Counted from the first letter of the stretch, positions 37,946 to 46,878 are shown. The stretch: 53,348 nt of DNA from Candidatus Pacearchaeota archaeon (GCA_018304045.1 JAGVWZ010000011.1:1-53348); one strand, 5' to 3'. The notes: generated by a model not told the origin, from the letters alone. Translations and numbers: made by a program.

Positions 37946-39772
37946 ATGGAACAAAAAAGAGTAGTATTATTTTTAATGTTTTTAGTGGTAGGCATTTTAT
38001 TCTCTAGTTTAATATCTGCTGCAGAGATTACTCAAAGTTCTGAAGTTGATAGGGCCTATAGTTGCTTAATTAGCACAATTGGCAGTAATTGTTCAACAAG
38101 AAATGTTCAGTTAAATGCCTTTAATCTTCTTGCAATTTCCTATGATGAAAGTCTACAAGAAAAATGTAAGGCTTCTCTTATTTCTAAGAAAAATACCAAT
38201 AATTGTTGGCCTTCAACAGAAGGTGGAAGTTGTGAAGTAAAACCAACTGCACTTTCAATAATAGCTTTGTTAAAAATAGATGTTGATGTTGAAAAAGAAA
38301 TAAATTGGACTTTGAGCAAACAAAAATTAGAAAATAGTTTAACTTGGTTTTTGGAAATAGATACTGCTAACTATAGTAAATGCGATATAAATGGGCAGCC
38401 AATAATTCTTGGAGAAGACAAAAAGATTATTTCAGGATCTCCTGATGGTCTGGAAAGGACATATAATAACTATTGGTTTAAAATTAAAAAAATTGAAAAA
38501 AATTATACAATTTCCTGTGATAAAGCATTCACAACTACTCTGATGTATCAAAAGCCTTCTAATAGTGCATACTATGTTTCAAGTAATCCGCATTCTGCTT
38601 CTGCAGGAGATGATACAGTTGAAAAAGTAGAATCTTATTGTTTTGGAACAGGTTCTGTATGCGAATATGAATCAAGCATTTGGGCAACACTTGCTTTATT
38701 AAAATATGGAAAAGATATTTCCCCCTATATGCCCTATTTATCAGCAATGTCAGATGATCCAAAAAATCAAGATTATCTTCCATCTGCATTTTTATTAATG
38801 ATAACTGGAATGAGTGAATATGAAGAAGAATTAAAAAGCCTTCAAAAAGAAGGAAGATATTGGGGGGAAGGAGCACTTTCATTAGAACAAACTCCTCTTG
38901 CAGTTGCAGCATTAATATCTGGAAATGCAGGAGGTTCTTTAGAAGTAAGTGAAGCTCAAAAATATATTATAGGAAAACAAGATAAAGCAACAGGTTGCTG
39001 GCAAGAGGATAAAACTTCCTATATACTCTATTTGATGTGGCCAAAATCTCCAACAACAGTTACTCCTCCTGGAACAAACATAACTACACCAATGACCTGC
39101 GAAGAAAGAAGTTATTCCTGTGTTCCTTCAACAAGATGTGAATTAGCTAACCAGGCATCAGGATATGAATGCAGTGGTTTTGCAGAAATTTGCTGTAAAA
39201 GTCCAATGGCAGAAGCTTCTTGTAAAGAACAAGGAGGAGAAGCCTGTGATTCTACTGAAGAGTGTTCAGGAGAAGTAGTAACTACAGATGATGAACCTAA
39301 TTGTTGTTTACAGAGTTGCATTTTACGAGAAGAACCATTACCTCAATGCCCTACAACAGGAGATTTCCTATGTAAAAGTAAATGTTCTACAGAAGAAACA
39401 CCTTCAAGTATTTATGCATGCTCAGGAAATATGCAGTGTTGCAGTAAAATTATTACGACTACAGGAAAAAATAATCTATGGCTTATAATCCTTTTAATAA
39501 TACTAATAATATTGGTTATTCTTGCAATAATACTTAGAAATCAATTGCAAATATGGTGGTTTAGAATTAAGAATGGATTTTCATCTAAAAAAGGACCTCC
39601 ACCAACAACAAGATTTTCACCATCTCCTCCATTTAGGCCTGTTCCTCCAAGACAATTAGTTCAGAGGCCGCAGAATCCTAGAATGTATGGTCGTATGCCT
39701 ATTTCAAGACCAAGTGAAAAAGATAAAGAATTTGAAGAGACAATGAAAAGATTAAAGGACATAAGCAAATAA
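37946..39772 (+). CDS. Secreted alpha/alpha-toroid-like protein with juxtamembrane Cys-rich repeats, TM and Pro-rich cytoplasmic tail
   Basis: Signal peptide; repeat-like LNAFNLLAISYDESL, PTALSIIALLKID, SSIWATLALLKYGKD, LEQTPLAVAALISG, ATGCWQEDKTSYILYLMW; two CC repeats; TM. Confidence 0.7.
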   Translation: MEQKRVVLFLMFLVVGILFSSLISAAEITQSSEVDRAYSCLISTIGSNCSTRNVQLNAFNLLAISYDESLQEKCKASLISKKNTNNCWPSTEGGSCEVKPTALSIIALLKIDVDVEKEINWTLSKQKLENSLTWFLEIDTANYSKCDINGQPIILGEDKKIISGSPDGLERTYNNYWFKIKKIEKNYTISCDKAFTTTLMYQKPSNSAYYVSSNPHSASAGDDTVEKVESYCFGTGSVCEYESSIWATLALLKYGKDISPYMPYLSAMSDDPKNQDYLPSAFLLMITGMSEYEEELKSLQKEGRYWGEGALSLEQTPLAVAALISGNAGGSLEVSEAQKYIIGKQDKATGCWQEDKTSYILYLMWPKSPTTVTPPGTNITTPMTCEERSYSCVPSTRCELANQASGYECSGFAEICCKSPMAEASCKEQGGEACDSTEECSGEVVTTDDEPNCCLQSCILREEPLPQCPTTGDFLCKSKCSTEETPSSIYACSGNMQCCSKIITTTGKNNLWLIILLIILIILVILAIILRNQLQIWWFRIKNGFSSKKGPPPTTRFSPSPPFRPVPPRQLVQRPQNPRMYGRMPISRPSEKDKEFEETMKRLKDISK

Positions 39773-39807
39773 TTTTATTTTTAACTATTAAACTTTGTTA
39801 GCTCCTA

Positions 39808-39852
39808 AAAATCTTCATGTACGAAGATTTAAAATAAATTTTACACTAATAA
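39808..39852 (+). repeat. Copy A of 45-bp spaced intergenic element
   Basis: AAAATC-N12-GATTTAAAATAA-N7-ACTAATAA. Confidence 0.6.
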
Positions 39853-39959
39853 TAAGAATTGTGATTTATAGGTTATTTATTTTTCAATATGATATTCTAA
39901 AATATTCATACATTCTAGTTTATAGTTAAATTTAAAACATCTGATTTATTATTTTATCT

Positions 39960-41270
39960 ATGGACATTAAAAAGAGGCAAATCTTCATTTTTCTATCATT
40001 AATGATATTTTTAATTTTAATTTTTATCCAACTTACATTATCATTAGAAATAAAAATGTCAAAAGATTCCTATCAACCAAGAGAAACCCTTCAAGCAGAA
40101 ATATCTGGAAATTTTATCTCATTAAAATCAGAAAATATAATGATATATAAAGAAAATAAAGTTCATTCAGAGCCAATAATCCAGGGTTTAACAAAACAAG
40201 ACAGAGTATATTATTACTATGCTGTTCTACCGAATCAAGAAGGAAATTTTTCTTTAAGAATAGAAAATGCAGAATACATAAAATCAGGAGATATTGTTTC
40301 AGATACAATAATAAAAAATTTTACAATAAAACAGACAAATGAATCTTCTCAATCAATAAATCCAGGTTTTATATTCACTAAAAAAGATTTCTCTATAAAA
40401 GTAAAGGCATTGAATAAAGATCAAGATATATCTATATCCTTTGAGAACTATACCTACAACATATTCTTATTTGAAGAATTTGAAGAATTAGTTCCATTTT
40501 CAATTGCAGGAATTACAACAAAAAAATCCATTTTAAAAATAGGAAACTATAATATTCCAGTTTTTATTGTGAACAATATTACAGAGAATATTACAAATCA
40601 ATCATCACCTATTTCTCAAATAGATTTTTCAATAGATAATCTAAACGCTATAATTTTTACAAATAGGACATATTTTTTTAGTTTTTATCTAGAAAATACT
40701 GGAGAAGCTAATCTGACAAATATAAATCTAACAAATAGTTTTAATGCAACAATCATTCCCTCAAAAATAGATTCTTTGAAAACACAGGAAAAAGCTCAGG
40801 TTAATTTAACAATATTCATCAAAGAAAAACAGAAAAAGAATATCTCAGGAGAAATAACTGCAAAAATTGAAAATTATTCTTTTTCAATTCCAGTATATTT
40901 TGAAATAACTGAGAATTTATCTAAAGTAACTCTTCCTGGAATAAATAATACAAATACCTTAAGTTGCAAGAATATAGGAAAAATATGCTTAGAAGATGAA
41001 GAATGCAAAGGACAATTAACTCCAAGTTTAGAAGCTGCCTGTTGTATTGGTGAATGTGTAAAAAAGAAAACATCTTCATCAGGAAACTGGATTTATGGAG
41101 TAATAATCCTTATAATTGTCTTAGCAGTAGTAGGATTTGTATTCTGGAAATACAAGCAGAAAAATCCAAGGTCAAAAACAATGGATGAAATAGTAAAGCA
41201 AAAAGTTGATTTAAAAAAGATAAATAGAAACAGACCAGGGCATGTTGAAGAAGATGAAGGAGAGTATTAA
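39960..41270 (+). CDS. Secreted single-pass protein with juxtamembrane Cys cluster
   Basis: Signal/TM at N-term; LSCKNIGKICLEDEECKGQLTPSLEAACCIGEC then TM IYGVIILIIVLAVVGFVFW. Confidence 0.7.
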   Translation: MDIKKRQIFIFLSLMIFLILIFIQLTLSLEIKMSKDSYQPRETLQAEISGNFISLKSENIMIYKENKVHSEPIIQGLTKQDRVYYYYAVLPNQEGNFSLRIENAEYIKSGDIVSDTIIKNFTIKQTNESSQSINPGFIFTKKDFSIKVKALNKDQDISISFENYTYNIFLFEEFEELVPFSIAGITTKKSILKIGNYNIPVFIVNNITENITNQSSPISQIDFSIDNLNAIIFTNRTYFFSFYLENTGEANLTNINLTNSFNATIIPSKIDSLKTQEKAQVNLTIFIKEKQKKNISGEITAKIENYSFSIPVYFEITENLSKVTLPGINNTNTLSCKNIGKICLEDEECKGQLTPSLEAACCIGECVKKKTSSSGNWIYGVIILIIVLAVVGFVFWKYKQKNPRSKTMDEIVKQKVDLKKINRNRPGHVEEDEGEY

Positions 41271-41275
41271 AAATT

Positions 41276-41809
41276 TTATTTCTTTTTCTTCTTAGATTTT
41301 CCAGCTTTCAAACTTTCCTTATTGTTTTTTTCTACCTTGTTTTCTTCTTTGTTATCTTCAATACTCTTAATTCCAAGTCTGTTAATAAAACCAGGATCAA
41401 CTTCTTTTAATCTTTTCAAAAACATTTCTCTTTCACCTGAAAGTCCTTTTGTAACCTCTTCATACTTATGCAATTTCATTGCAAGCTCAGAAATTATAGA
41501 ACCAAGTTCAAAATTATTAAAAACAAGTTCTTCAGGTTCAATTATTTCAATGTGTGACGGAAACATATTAAAGACTATTGAAAATAATAATCCCAGATTA
41601 TCAACTAAAACCTCGACTTCTGCAAATGTTGTAAATAAGCCTGCTACATCTTCTATTGGTTTTGGTTCATGGATTTTTTTACTAACTATTTCTATTCCAT
41701 TGACTTTATCAAACCCATCTAAAAATTTATTCATACCCTCAACAATGTATTCAGGAGGCCTTCCCATTATTTCAAATATCAGCATAGCCCTTATTTTTTC
41801 ATTTCTCAT
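41276..41809 (-). CDS. Hypothetical cytosolic protein with Lys-rich tail
   Basis: Intact ORF; family not recognised. Confidence 0.65.
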   Translation of the reverse strand: MRNEKIRAMLIFEIMGRPPEYIVEGMNKFLDGFDKVNGIEIVSKKIHEPKPIEDVAGLFTTFAEVEVLVDNLGLLFSIVFNMFPSHIEIIEPEELVFNNFELGSIISELAMKLHKYEEVTKGLSGEREMFLKRLKEVDPGFINRLGIKSIEDNKEENKVEKNNKESLKAGKSKKKKK

Positions 41810-41944
41810 GCAATAAAATAAAACTCAGGGTTTTTATATGTTTGTCTAAGAATTATTAGCAATTATTTTTTGTAATTATCATTAATGTGATAAGCAGGAA
41901 AAGTTACACAAGCAATTTATAATATGTGCATAATATCCTAACTT

Positions 41945-41989
41945 AAAATCTGAACCTGTGAAGATTTAAACTAATTATTGCACTAATAA
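41945..41989 (+). repeat. Copy C of 45-bp spaced intergenic element
   Basis: AAAATC-N12-GATTTAAACTAA-N7-ACTAATAA. Confidence 0.6.
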
Positions 41990-42131
41990 AATAAAGAACT
42001 ATTGTATCGCAATGTGTAATTAGAATATATTGCTTTTTATTTGTTTTACAAATACAATTATTATTCCCTAAATTCTATGTTCTAACACACCCACTAATAA
42101 AAATACTATCACATTACTAAACTCCTTTATC

Positions 42132-42566
42132 TTAAGGTATATTCAACAAATCACCATCAATATCTTTATCAATATTATTCAAATTGAAAAATTGTGCAAA
42201 TCTCTTGCCTTTTGTCCTAACTATTTCAAGATTAGCAACCCAGTTCTTTCCAGAATCTTCTAAATCACTTGGTTTTAAAAAAAACCATCCAAGTCTGTTG
42301 ATCCTTATTGCAATAACAGGTTCTAACCCAAAAATTTCAGAAAAAACCATAAAATTATTCATCTGCTCCTTTGTGATATATTTTGAAGTTTTTTTAGTGG
42401 ATTTAGCTTCAATAGCATATTTTCCACCAACCTTACCAACAAGAAGATCGCAATCAGAATTCTCCATTACACCGCTTCCAGCAACTCTAACAGCTCTAAA
42501 ATGATTATCTACAAACATTTGTAATAATTCTCTTTCAGCCTTGCTTCCTTTTGATTTATTTGACAT
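42132..42566 (-). CDS. hjc: Holliday junction resolvase Hjc
   Basis: SKGSKAERELLQMFVDNHFRAVRVAGSG...DCDLLVGKVGGKYAIEAKSTK; start placed at MSNKSKG (ORF track extends to 42611). Confidence 0.92.
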   Translation of the reverse strand: MSNKSKGSKAERELLQMFVDNHFRAVRVAGSGVMENSDCDLLVGKVGGKYAIEAKSTKKTSKYITKEQMNNFMVFSEIFGLEPVIAIRINRLGWFFLKPSDLEDSGKNWVANLEIVRTKGKRFAQFFNLNNIDKDIDGDLLNIP

Positions 42567-42621
42567 TTCTTGTTTTTGAAATGGCAAAGATTGAAAATCT
42601 TTGATTTTCAAGATTGCTCAT
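42556..42621 (-). CDS. Possible 21-aa leader/upstream ORF of hjc
   Basis: MSNLENQRFSIFAISKTRNVK*; SD-like AAAAGGTGAT; stop overlaps the hjc start (ATGTCAAATAA). Confidence 0.35.
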   Translation of the reverse strand: MSNLENQRFSIFAISKTRNVK

Positions 42622-42811
42622 TTTATCACCTTTTAAGTAGGTTAATAAATGCAATTGGCATTTTATAAATCTTGTTGAATTTTTAATAAAAATTAGAAAC
42701 ATAATTCATATTGTTTAAATTTATTCTTTAACAAAGATTTTTGAATTCTATCTTAGAATATGTAAGTTTTGGATAACTAATTGATAATATGCGCTATTGA
42801 TAACTAAGAAG

Positions 42812-42841
42812 TTTTTGCCTTGGATTTTGAACAGGCAAAAA
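42812..42841 (-). terminator. Hairpin between the DUF2238 gene and hjc
   Basis: TTTTTGCCT-N12-AGGCAAAAA stem just past the DUF2238 stop. Confidence 0.45.
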
Positions 42842-42857
42842 GTTTATGTGATAAATT

Positions 42858-43442
42858 TTAGAACTTCTTTTCCTTAACAAATTTAATATAAACAACAGCG
42901 ATTATTGCTCCAATTGTATTAAATACAATGTCCCACATTGTATTATTATAACCACCAACACCTGTTTTTGGTAAAGTTAAAACTAAAATAAATTCTACAA
43001 TTTCATTAAAAGCACCTAAACCCATTCCAATTAAAACAAGAAAAATAATCATAGACAAATTTAATTTTTCTTTTTTTAAACTAGGCTTTAAAATATAATA
43101 AGAAGCAAGAGTTGCAAAACCAAATCCAAAACAATGAACAAGCATGTCATATCTTAAAAAAGGCAATATCCAATAAGTATACAAAACACCATCACCTACT
43201 CGTAAATAACCACCCAACATATGTAGCAACCCCCATATTGACACTCCAATTAAAACTCCTTCACTAAAATTATACTTGGAATTCAACCATCCAATCAATA
43301 TCATAAAGAATACTAAAACACTAACATACATAATAAATTCATAATTTACTTTCTGCATATAAAAAATCCCAAATAGGATAATATAGATTATTGAAAAAAT
43401 TAGGATTCCTAATTTTATTTTTGTTATATTTTTAAATTTCAT
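42858..43442 (-). CDS. DUF2238 (YjdF-like) membrane protein
   Basis: Polytopic; HCFGFGFATLASYY; GLGAFNEIVEFI; NNTMWDIVFNTIGAIIA. Confidence 0.75.
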   Translation of the reverse strand: MKFKNITKIKLGILIFSIIYIILFGIFYMQKVNYEFIMYVSVLVFFMILIGWLNSKYNFSEGVLIGVSIWGLLHMLGGYLRVGDGVLYTYWILPFLRYDMLVHCFGFGFATLASYYILKPSLKKEKLNLSMIIFLVLIGMGLGAFNEIVEFILVLTLPKTGVGGYNNTMWDIVFNTIGAIIAVVYIKFVKEKKF

Positions 43443-43504
43443 CTTATATTAATTAATGTAAAACTCAGATTATATCTGTGAGATTAGTTATCACATTACT
43501 GATT

Positions 43505-43678
43505 TCATTCCCTATATCGATTTACAATCATTCCAGCAGCAACTATTACAAGAACAACAGGTATCCAAGGAATATTAATTGTTATAACCCTAAGTTCATT
43601 AAGTAACCATATCAATCCTACAACAAGTAAAATTACTGCAAATGTTGGAAACTTTCTTTTCTTTTTAAAAAATGTCAT
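43505..43678 (-). CDS. 57-aa small membrane protein (two TM)
   Basis: Hand-translated: MTFFKKKRKFPTFAVILLVVGLIWLLNELRVITINIPWIPVVLVIVAAGMIVNRYRE; SD AAAAGGAGGT upstream. Confidence 0.7.
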   Translation of the reverse strand: MTFFKKKRKFPTFAVILLVVGLIWLLNELRVITINIPWIPVVLVIVAAGMIVNRYRE

Positions 43679-43765
43679 TTTTTATTTTACCTCCTTTTGT
43701 TTTATTTCTTATTATAAGAGTTCTTTTTGAATCCTGTTCTACCCGAGGACTCTTTTAAGAGGGCT

Positions 43766-43951
43766 CTACAAATCTCTTGCAAGCAAAGTTCTTCTTTGAT
43801 TTGCTTTTGCTCTTTCAATTCCTTTTCTTAACATTCCCTCAACCTTTCTCTCAAGCTCTTTTTCAACTTCTTCAGCAACACTTGTTATCTGATTATCATT
43901 ATCAAGTTTTTTCACAACTTCCCTTATTTTTGATTTTATTATTAGTGTCAT
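43766..43951 (-). CDS. Minimal histone-fold DNA-binding protein (61 aa, short alpha3)
   Basis: KIREVVKKL...VEKELERKVEGMLRKGIERAKANQRRTLLARDL resembles the alpha2-loop-RKTVxxxDL part of histone folds. Confidence 0.7.
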   Translation of the reverse strand: MTLIIKSKIREVVKKLDNDNQITSVAEEVEKELERKVEGMLRKGIERAKANQRRTLLARDL

Positions 43952-43970
43952 AATATACCTTTTTTTCTTA

Positions 43971-44552
43971 TTATTCTAATCCAATATCGTTTTTAATTCT
44001 TTTCATAGCTTCAATGGCTACTTCAAAAAATTCATCAAGACTTATTCCAAGGTTCTCAGCCTCTTTTACTATATCTCTACTGATTGCAGCTGCAAATCTT
44101 TTATCCTTGAATTTCTTTTTTAATCCGCTAACATCCATATCACTTATTTTTTTGCCTCTCATCAATGCATATGCATGAATCAATCCAGTTATTGTCTCAC
44201 TTGCAGCAAGAGCATACTCAATTTTCTTCTCTCTCTTTTTATCTTTTAATCCAGCACATTCAAATCCACACCCATGAGAAACAATATTATTAATGAATTC
44301 ATCATCAAATCCTTGTTCTCTTAATATTTCAGGAGCCTTTGTCAAATGCTCAACTGAATTATTTTTAGTTATTCCCCAATCAATGTCATGCAGCAGTCCA
44401 AGCATTGCAAAATATTCTTCGTCTTCACCTAATTTTTTAGCAAGTTCTTTCATAACAGCTTCGCTTTCTAAAAAATGATTCCAATCAGAAACATCAGAAT
44501 TATATCTTTTTAAAAGTTCAATTGCCTGTTCTCTATTGATAGGTAGTTGCAT
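43971..44552 (-). CDS. HD-domain phosphohydrolase
   Basis: HFLESEAVMKELAKKLGEDEEYFAMLGLLHDIDWG; VSHG; start moved to MQLPINREQ (ORF track extends to 44636). Confidence 0.85.
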   Translation of the reverse strand: MQLPINREQAIELLKRYNSDVSDWNHFLESEAVMKELAKKLGEDEEYFAMLGLLHDIDWGITKNNSVEHLTKAPEILREQGFDDEFINNIVSHGCGFECAGLKDKKREKKIEYALAASETITGLIHAYALMRGKKISDMDVSGLKKKFKDKRFAAAISRDIVKEAENLGISLDEFFEVAIEAMKRIKNDIGLE

Positions 44553-44592
44553 GATAAAAATTATATTAAGTAGTATAAATAGATTGTGAAGA

Positions 44593-46224
44593 TTATTTCT
44601 TCTTAACCTTATCAACTTTTTTTGCAGCATTTCCAACCATTTTATCTATTTTTTCTTCAACTTTAGTTTCTTTTTTCTCTTTTTGAGTCTTGTTTTCTTT
44701 TTTCTCTTCAAAACCTTGTTTTGAACTTATTTTCTCTTTTACAAAAGGGCTCTCTATTCTCATGAATGGAAATAATATAACATCCCTTATTGATTCTTGT
44801 CCTGTTAATAATATCACCATTCTATCAATCCCAATACCCAATCCACCTGTAGGAGGCATTCCTGTTTCAATAGCATTGATAAAGTCTTCATCAAGAGGAT
44901 TTGCCTCATCATTGCCTTCCTTAAGCATTTTTTGCTGTTCTTCTAATAATTTTCTTTGCATAATTGGGTCATTTAATTCAGTATAGGCATTTGCAAGTTC
45001 AGTGCCCATGCAAAAGGGTTCAAATCTTTCAATTAACCTATTGGTTTTATCATTTCTATGCAATTTGCATAAAGGAGTTGTTTCAACAGGATGGTCTGTT
45101 ATAAAAATTGGCTGTTCTAGTTTTTCTTCGCAAAAATGTTCAAAAACACCCTGAACCATCCATCCCCAAGATTCATATTTAATTTCAACATGATTTTTCT
45201 TAACAAATTCTTTTAATTCTTTTTCATTCATTTTTAATACATCAATTCCTGCAAATTTTTTTATTGCTTCAGCCATTGTCATTCTTTTCCATGGTTTTTT
45301 AAAATCTATTTCCTTGCCTTTAAAACTGACTTTTGTTGTATTATTTGCTTTTAAACAAGCATTTACATACAAATCTTCTGTTAATTCCATCATATCATTA
45401 TAATCAGCATAGGCTTGATATATTTCTATCATAGTAAACTCAGGATTATGCCATCTGTCAATACCTTCATTTCTAAAATTTCTTGCAATAGTAAATACTT
45501 TATCATAACCTCCAACAATTAATCTTTTTAAATAAAGTTCAGGAGAAACAGCAAGATATAATTTCATATCAAGTGCATTAAGATAGGTTTCAAATGGTTT
45601 TGCACTAGCTCCCCCATATAATGGTTGAAGATAAGGAGTATCTGTTTCAACAAAACCTTTTTTCTTTAACAACTCCCTTATAGAGTCTATTATTATACTT
45701 CTTTTTTCAAATACTTTCTTAACTTCAGGATTCATTATCAAATCTAAATATCTTTTTCTATATCTTTCTTCTTTATCAGAAATTCCATGCCATTTTTCAG
45801 GTAAAGGAAGTAGGGATTTAGAAAGAACAACAATCTTTTTTGATAAAACAGAAACTTCTCCGGTTCTTGTTTTCATTACAATTCCTTCACATCCAATAAA
45901 ATCTCCAATATCAACATATCTTTTAAATAATTCAAAACTCCCATCTTCAGTTTCTTTCTTTTGTAAAATTACCTGTACTTTTCCTCTAGAATCTTGCAAA
46001 GTAACAAATATCAATTTACCTAAATCTCTTTTAGTCATCACCCTTCCAGCAATCTTAACATAATCTTTTGCCCTTTCATCATTCTTTAATTTAGAATGCT
46101 TTTCTTTAATTTCACTAGAATAATTTTTAGGTTCATATTTATGAGGATAAGAATCAATTCCTTTCTTTCTTAGTTCCTCTATTTTCTTTAGTCTTTCACC
46201 AACAATCAAATCTTCTCTTCCCAT
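44593..46224 (-). CDS. lysS: Lysyl-tRNA synthetase, class II
   Basis: OB-fold N-domain (VKIAGRVMTKRDLGKLIFVTLQD), motif 2 (FRNEGIDRWHNPEFTMIEIYQAYADY), motif 3 (TGGLGIGIDRMVILLTG); Lys-rich C-tail. Confidence 0.96.
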   Translation of the reverse strand: MGREDLIVGERLKKIEELRKKGIDSYPHKYEPKNYSSEIKEKHSKLKNDERAKDYVKIAGRVMTKRDLGKLIFVTLQDSRGKVQVILQKKETEDGSFELFKRYVDIGDFIGCEGIVMKTRTGEVSVLSKKIVVLSKSLLPLPEKWHGISDKEERYRKRYLDLIMNPEVKKVFEKRSIIIDSIRELLKKKGFVETDTPYLQPLYGGASAKPFETYLNALDMKLYLAVSPELYLKRLIVGGYDKVFTIARNFRNEGIDRWHNPEFTMIEIYQAYADYNDMMELTEDLYVNACLKANNTTKVSFKGKEIDFKKPWKRMTMAEAIKKFAGIDVLKMNEKELKEFVKKNHVEIKYESWGWMVQGVFEHFCEEKLEQPIFITDHPVETTPLCKLHRNDKTNRLIERFEPFCMGTELANAYTELNDPIMQRKLLEEQQKMLKEGNDEANPLDEDFINAIETGMPPTGGLGIGIDRMVILLTGQESIRDVILFPFMRIESPFVKEKISSKQGFEEKKENKTQKEKKETKVEEKIDKMVGNAAKKVDKVKKK

Positions 46225-46225
46225 G

Positions 46226-46579
46226 TTATATATTATTCTCCAAATTATTCTTTATTTTTAATATTTGTTCTTTTAAAATAGGAATATCATTTTTTAAAAC
46301 TTCCCAGATTAAGTTAAAATCAACACAAAAATATTGATTAGTAACTTTATCTTTAATTCCTATAAATTCTTCCCAGTTAGTATTTTTATATCTATCTTTT
46401 GTATCTTTTGATAAACTTCTAAGGGTCTCGGCTATAATATCTAATCTTCTTATGTTAGCATCTCTAATATCTTTATTTTTTAAAAATTTATCCTTAGAAA
46501 TATTATTTATTGATTCTTCAATATCTTTAATAATATCCAAAATATAATTAAGATAGGGCAAATCTAAATGGAAAGTCAT
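46226..46579 (-). CDS. hepT: HepT-like HEPN/DUF86 protein with degenerate RNase motif
   Basis: DIRDANIRRLDIIAETLRSLS...WEEFIGIKDKVTNQYFCVDFNLIWEVLKNDIPILKEQI. Confidence 0.8.
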   Translation of the reverse strand: MTFHLDLPYLNYILDIIKDIEESINNISKDKFLKNKDIRDANIRRLDIIAETLRSLSKDTKDRYKNTNWEEFIGIKDKVTNQYFCVDFNLIWEVLKNDIPILKEQILKIKNNLENNI

Positions 46580-46878
46580 ATTATTCTTATCTCATCAGAG
46601 AGTATGTATTTTTTTAAATGAGTATTAATTCCATTATAACTAATCAAATCTACCTTTATACCAAGTTCTTTTTCAAGTTCTAAATTTAGTCCAACAAATT
46701 TCAATCCCATGCCTTCTACAGGTTCAATTAAAATATCAATATCACTTCCTTCTTTTTGCTCTCCTCGTGCATAACTACCAAAGATTCCTGCTTTTTTTAT
46801 CCCTTTTTTTCTTAATATTTCAATTATTTTCGGCTTTAATTTTTCAATTTCACTTTCTTTGGAATTTTGTTTTTTCAT
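46576..46878 (-). CDS. mntA: MntA-like minimal nucleotidyltransferase (antitoxin type)
   Basis: GIFGSYARGEQKEGSDIDILIE (GSx10DxD); 4-bp overlap with hepT. Confidence 0.9.
   Translation of the reverse strand: MKKQNSKESEIEKLKPKIIEILRKKGIKKAGIFGSYARGEQKEGSDIDILIEPVEGMGLKFVGLNLELEKELGIKVDLISYNGINTHLKKYILSDEIRII

Noticed and set aside
44593-46224. Class II LysRS in an archaeon as an anomaly
   Set aside because: Class II LysRS is known in several archaeal lineages; not unusual by itself
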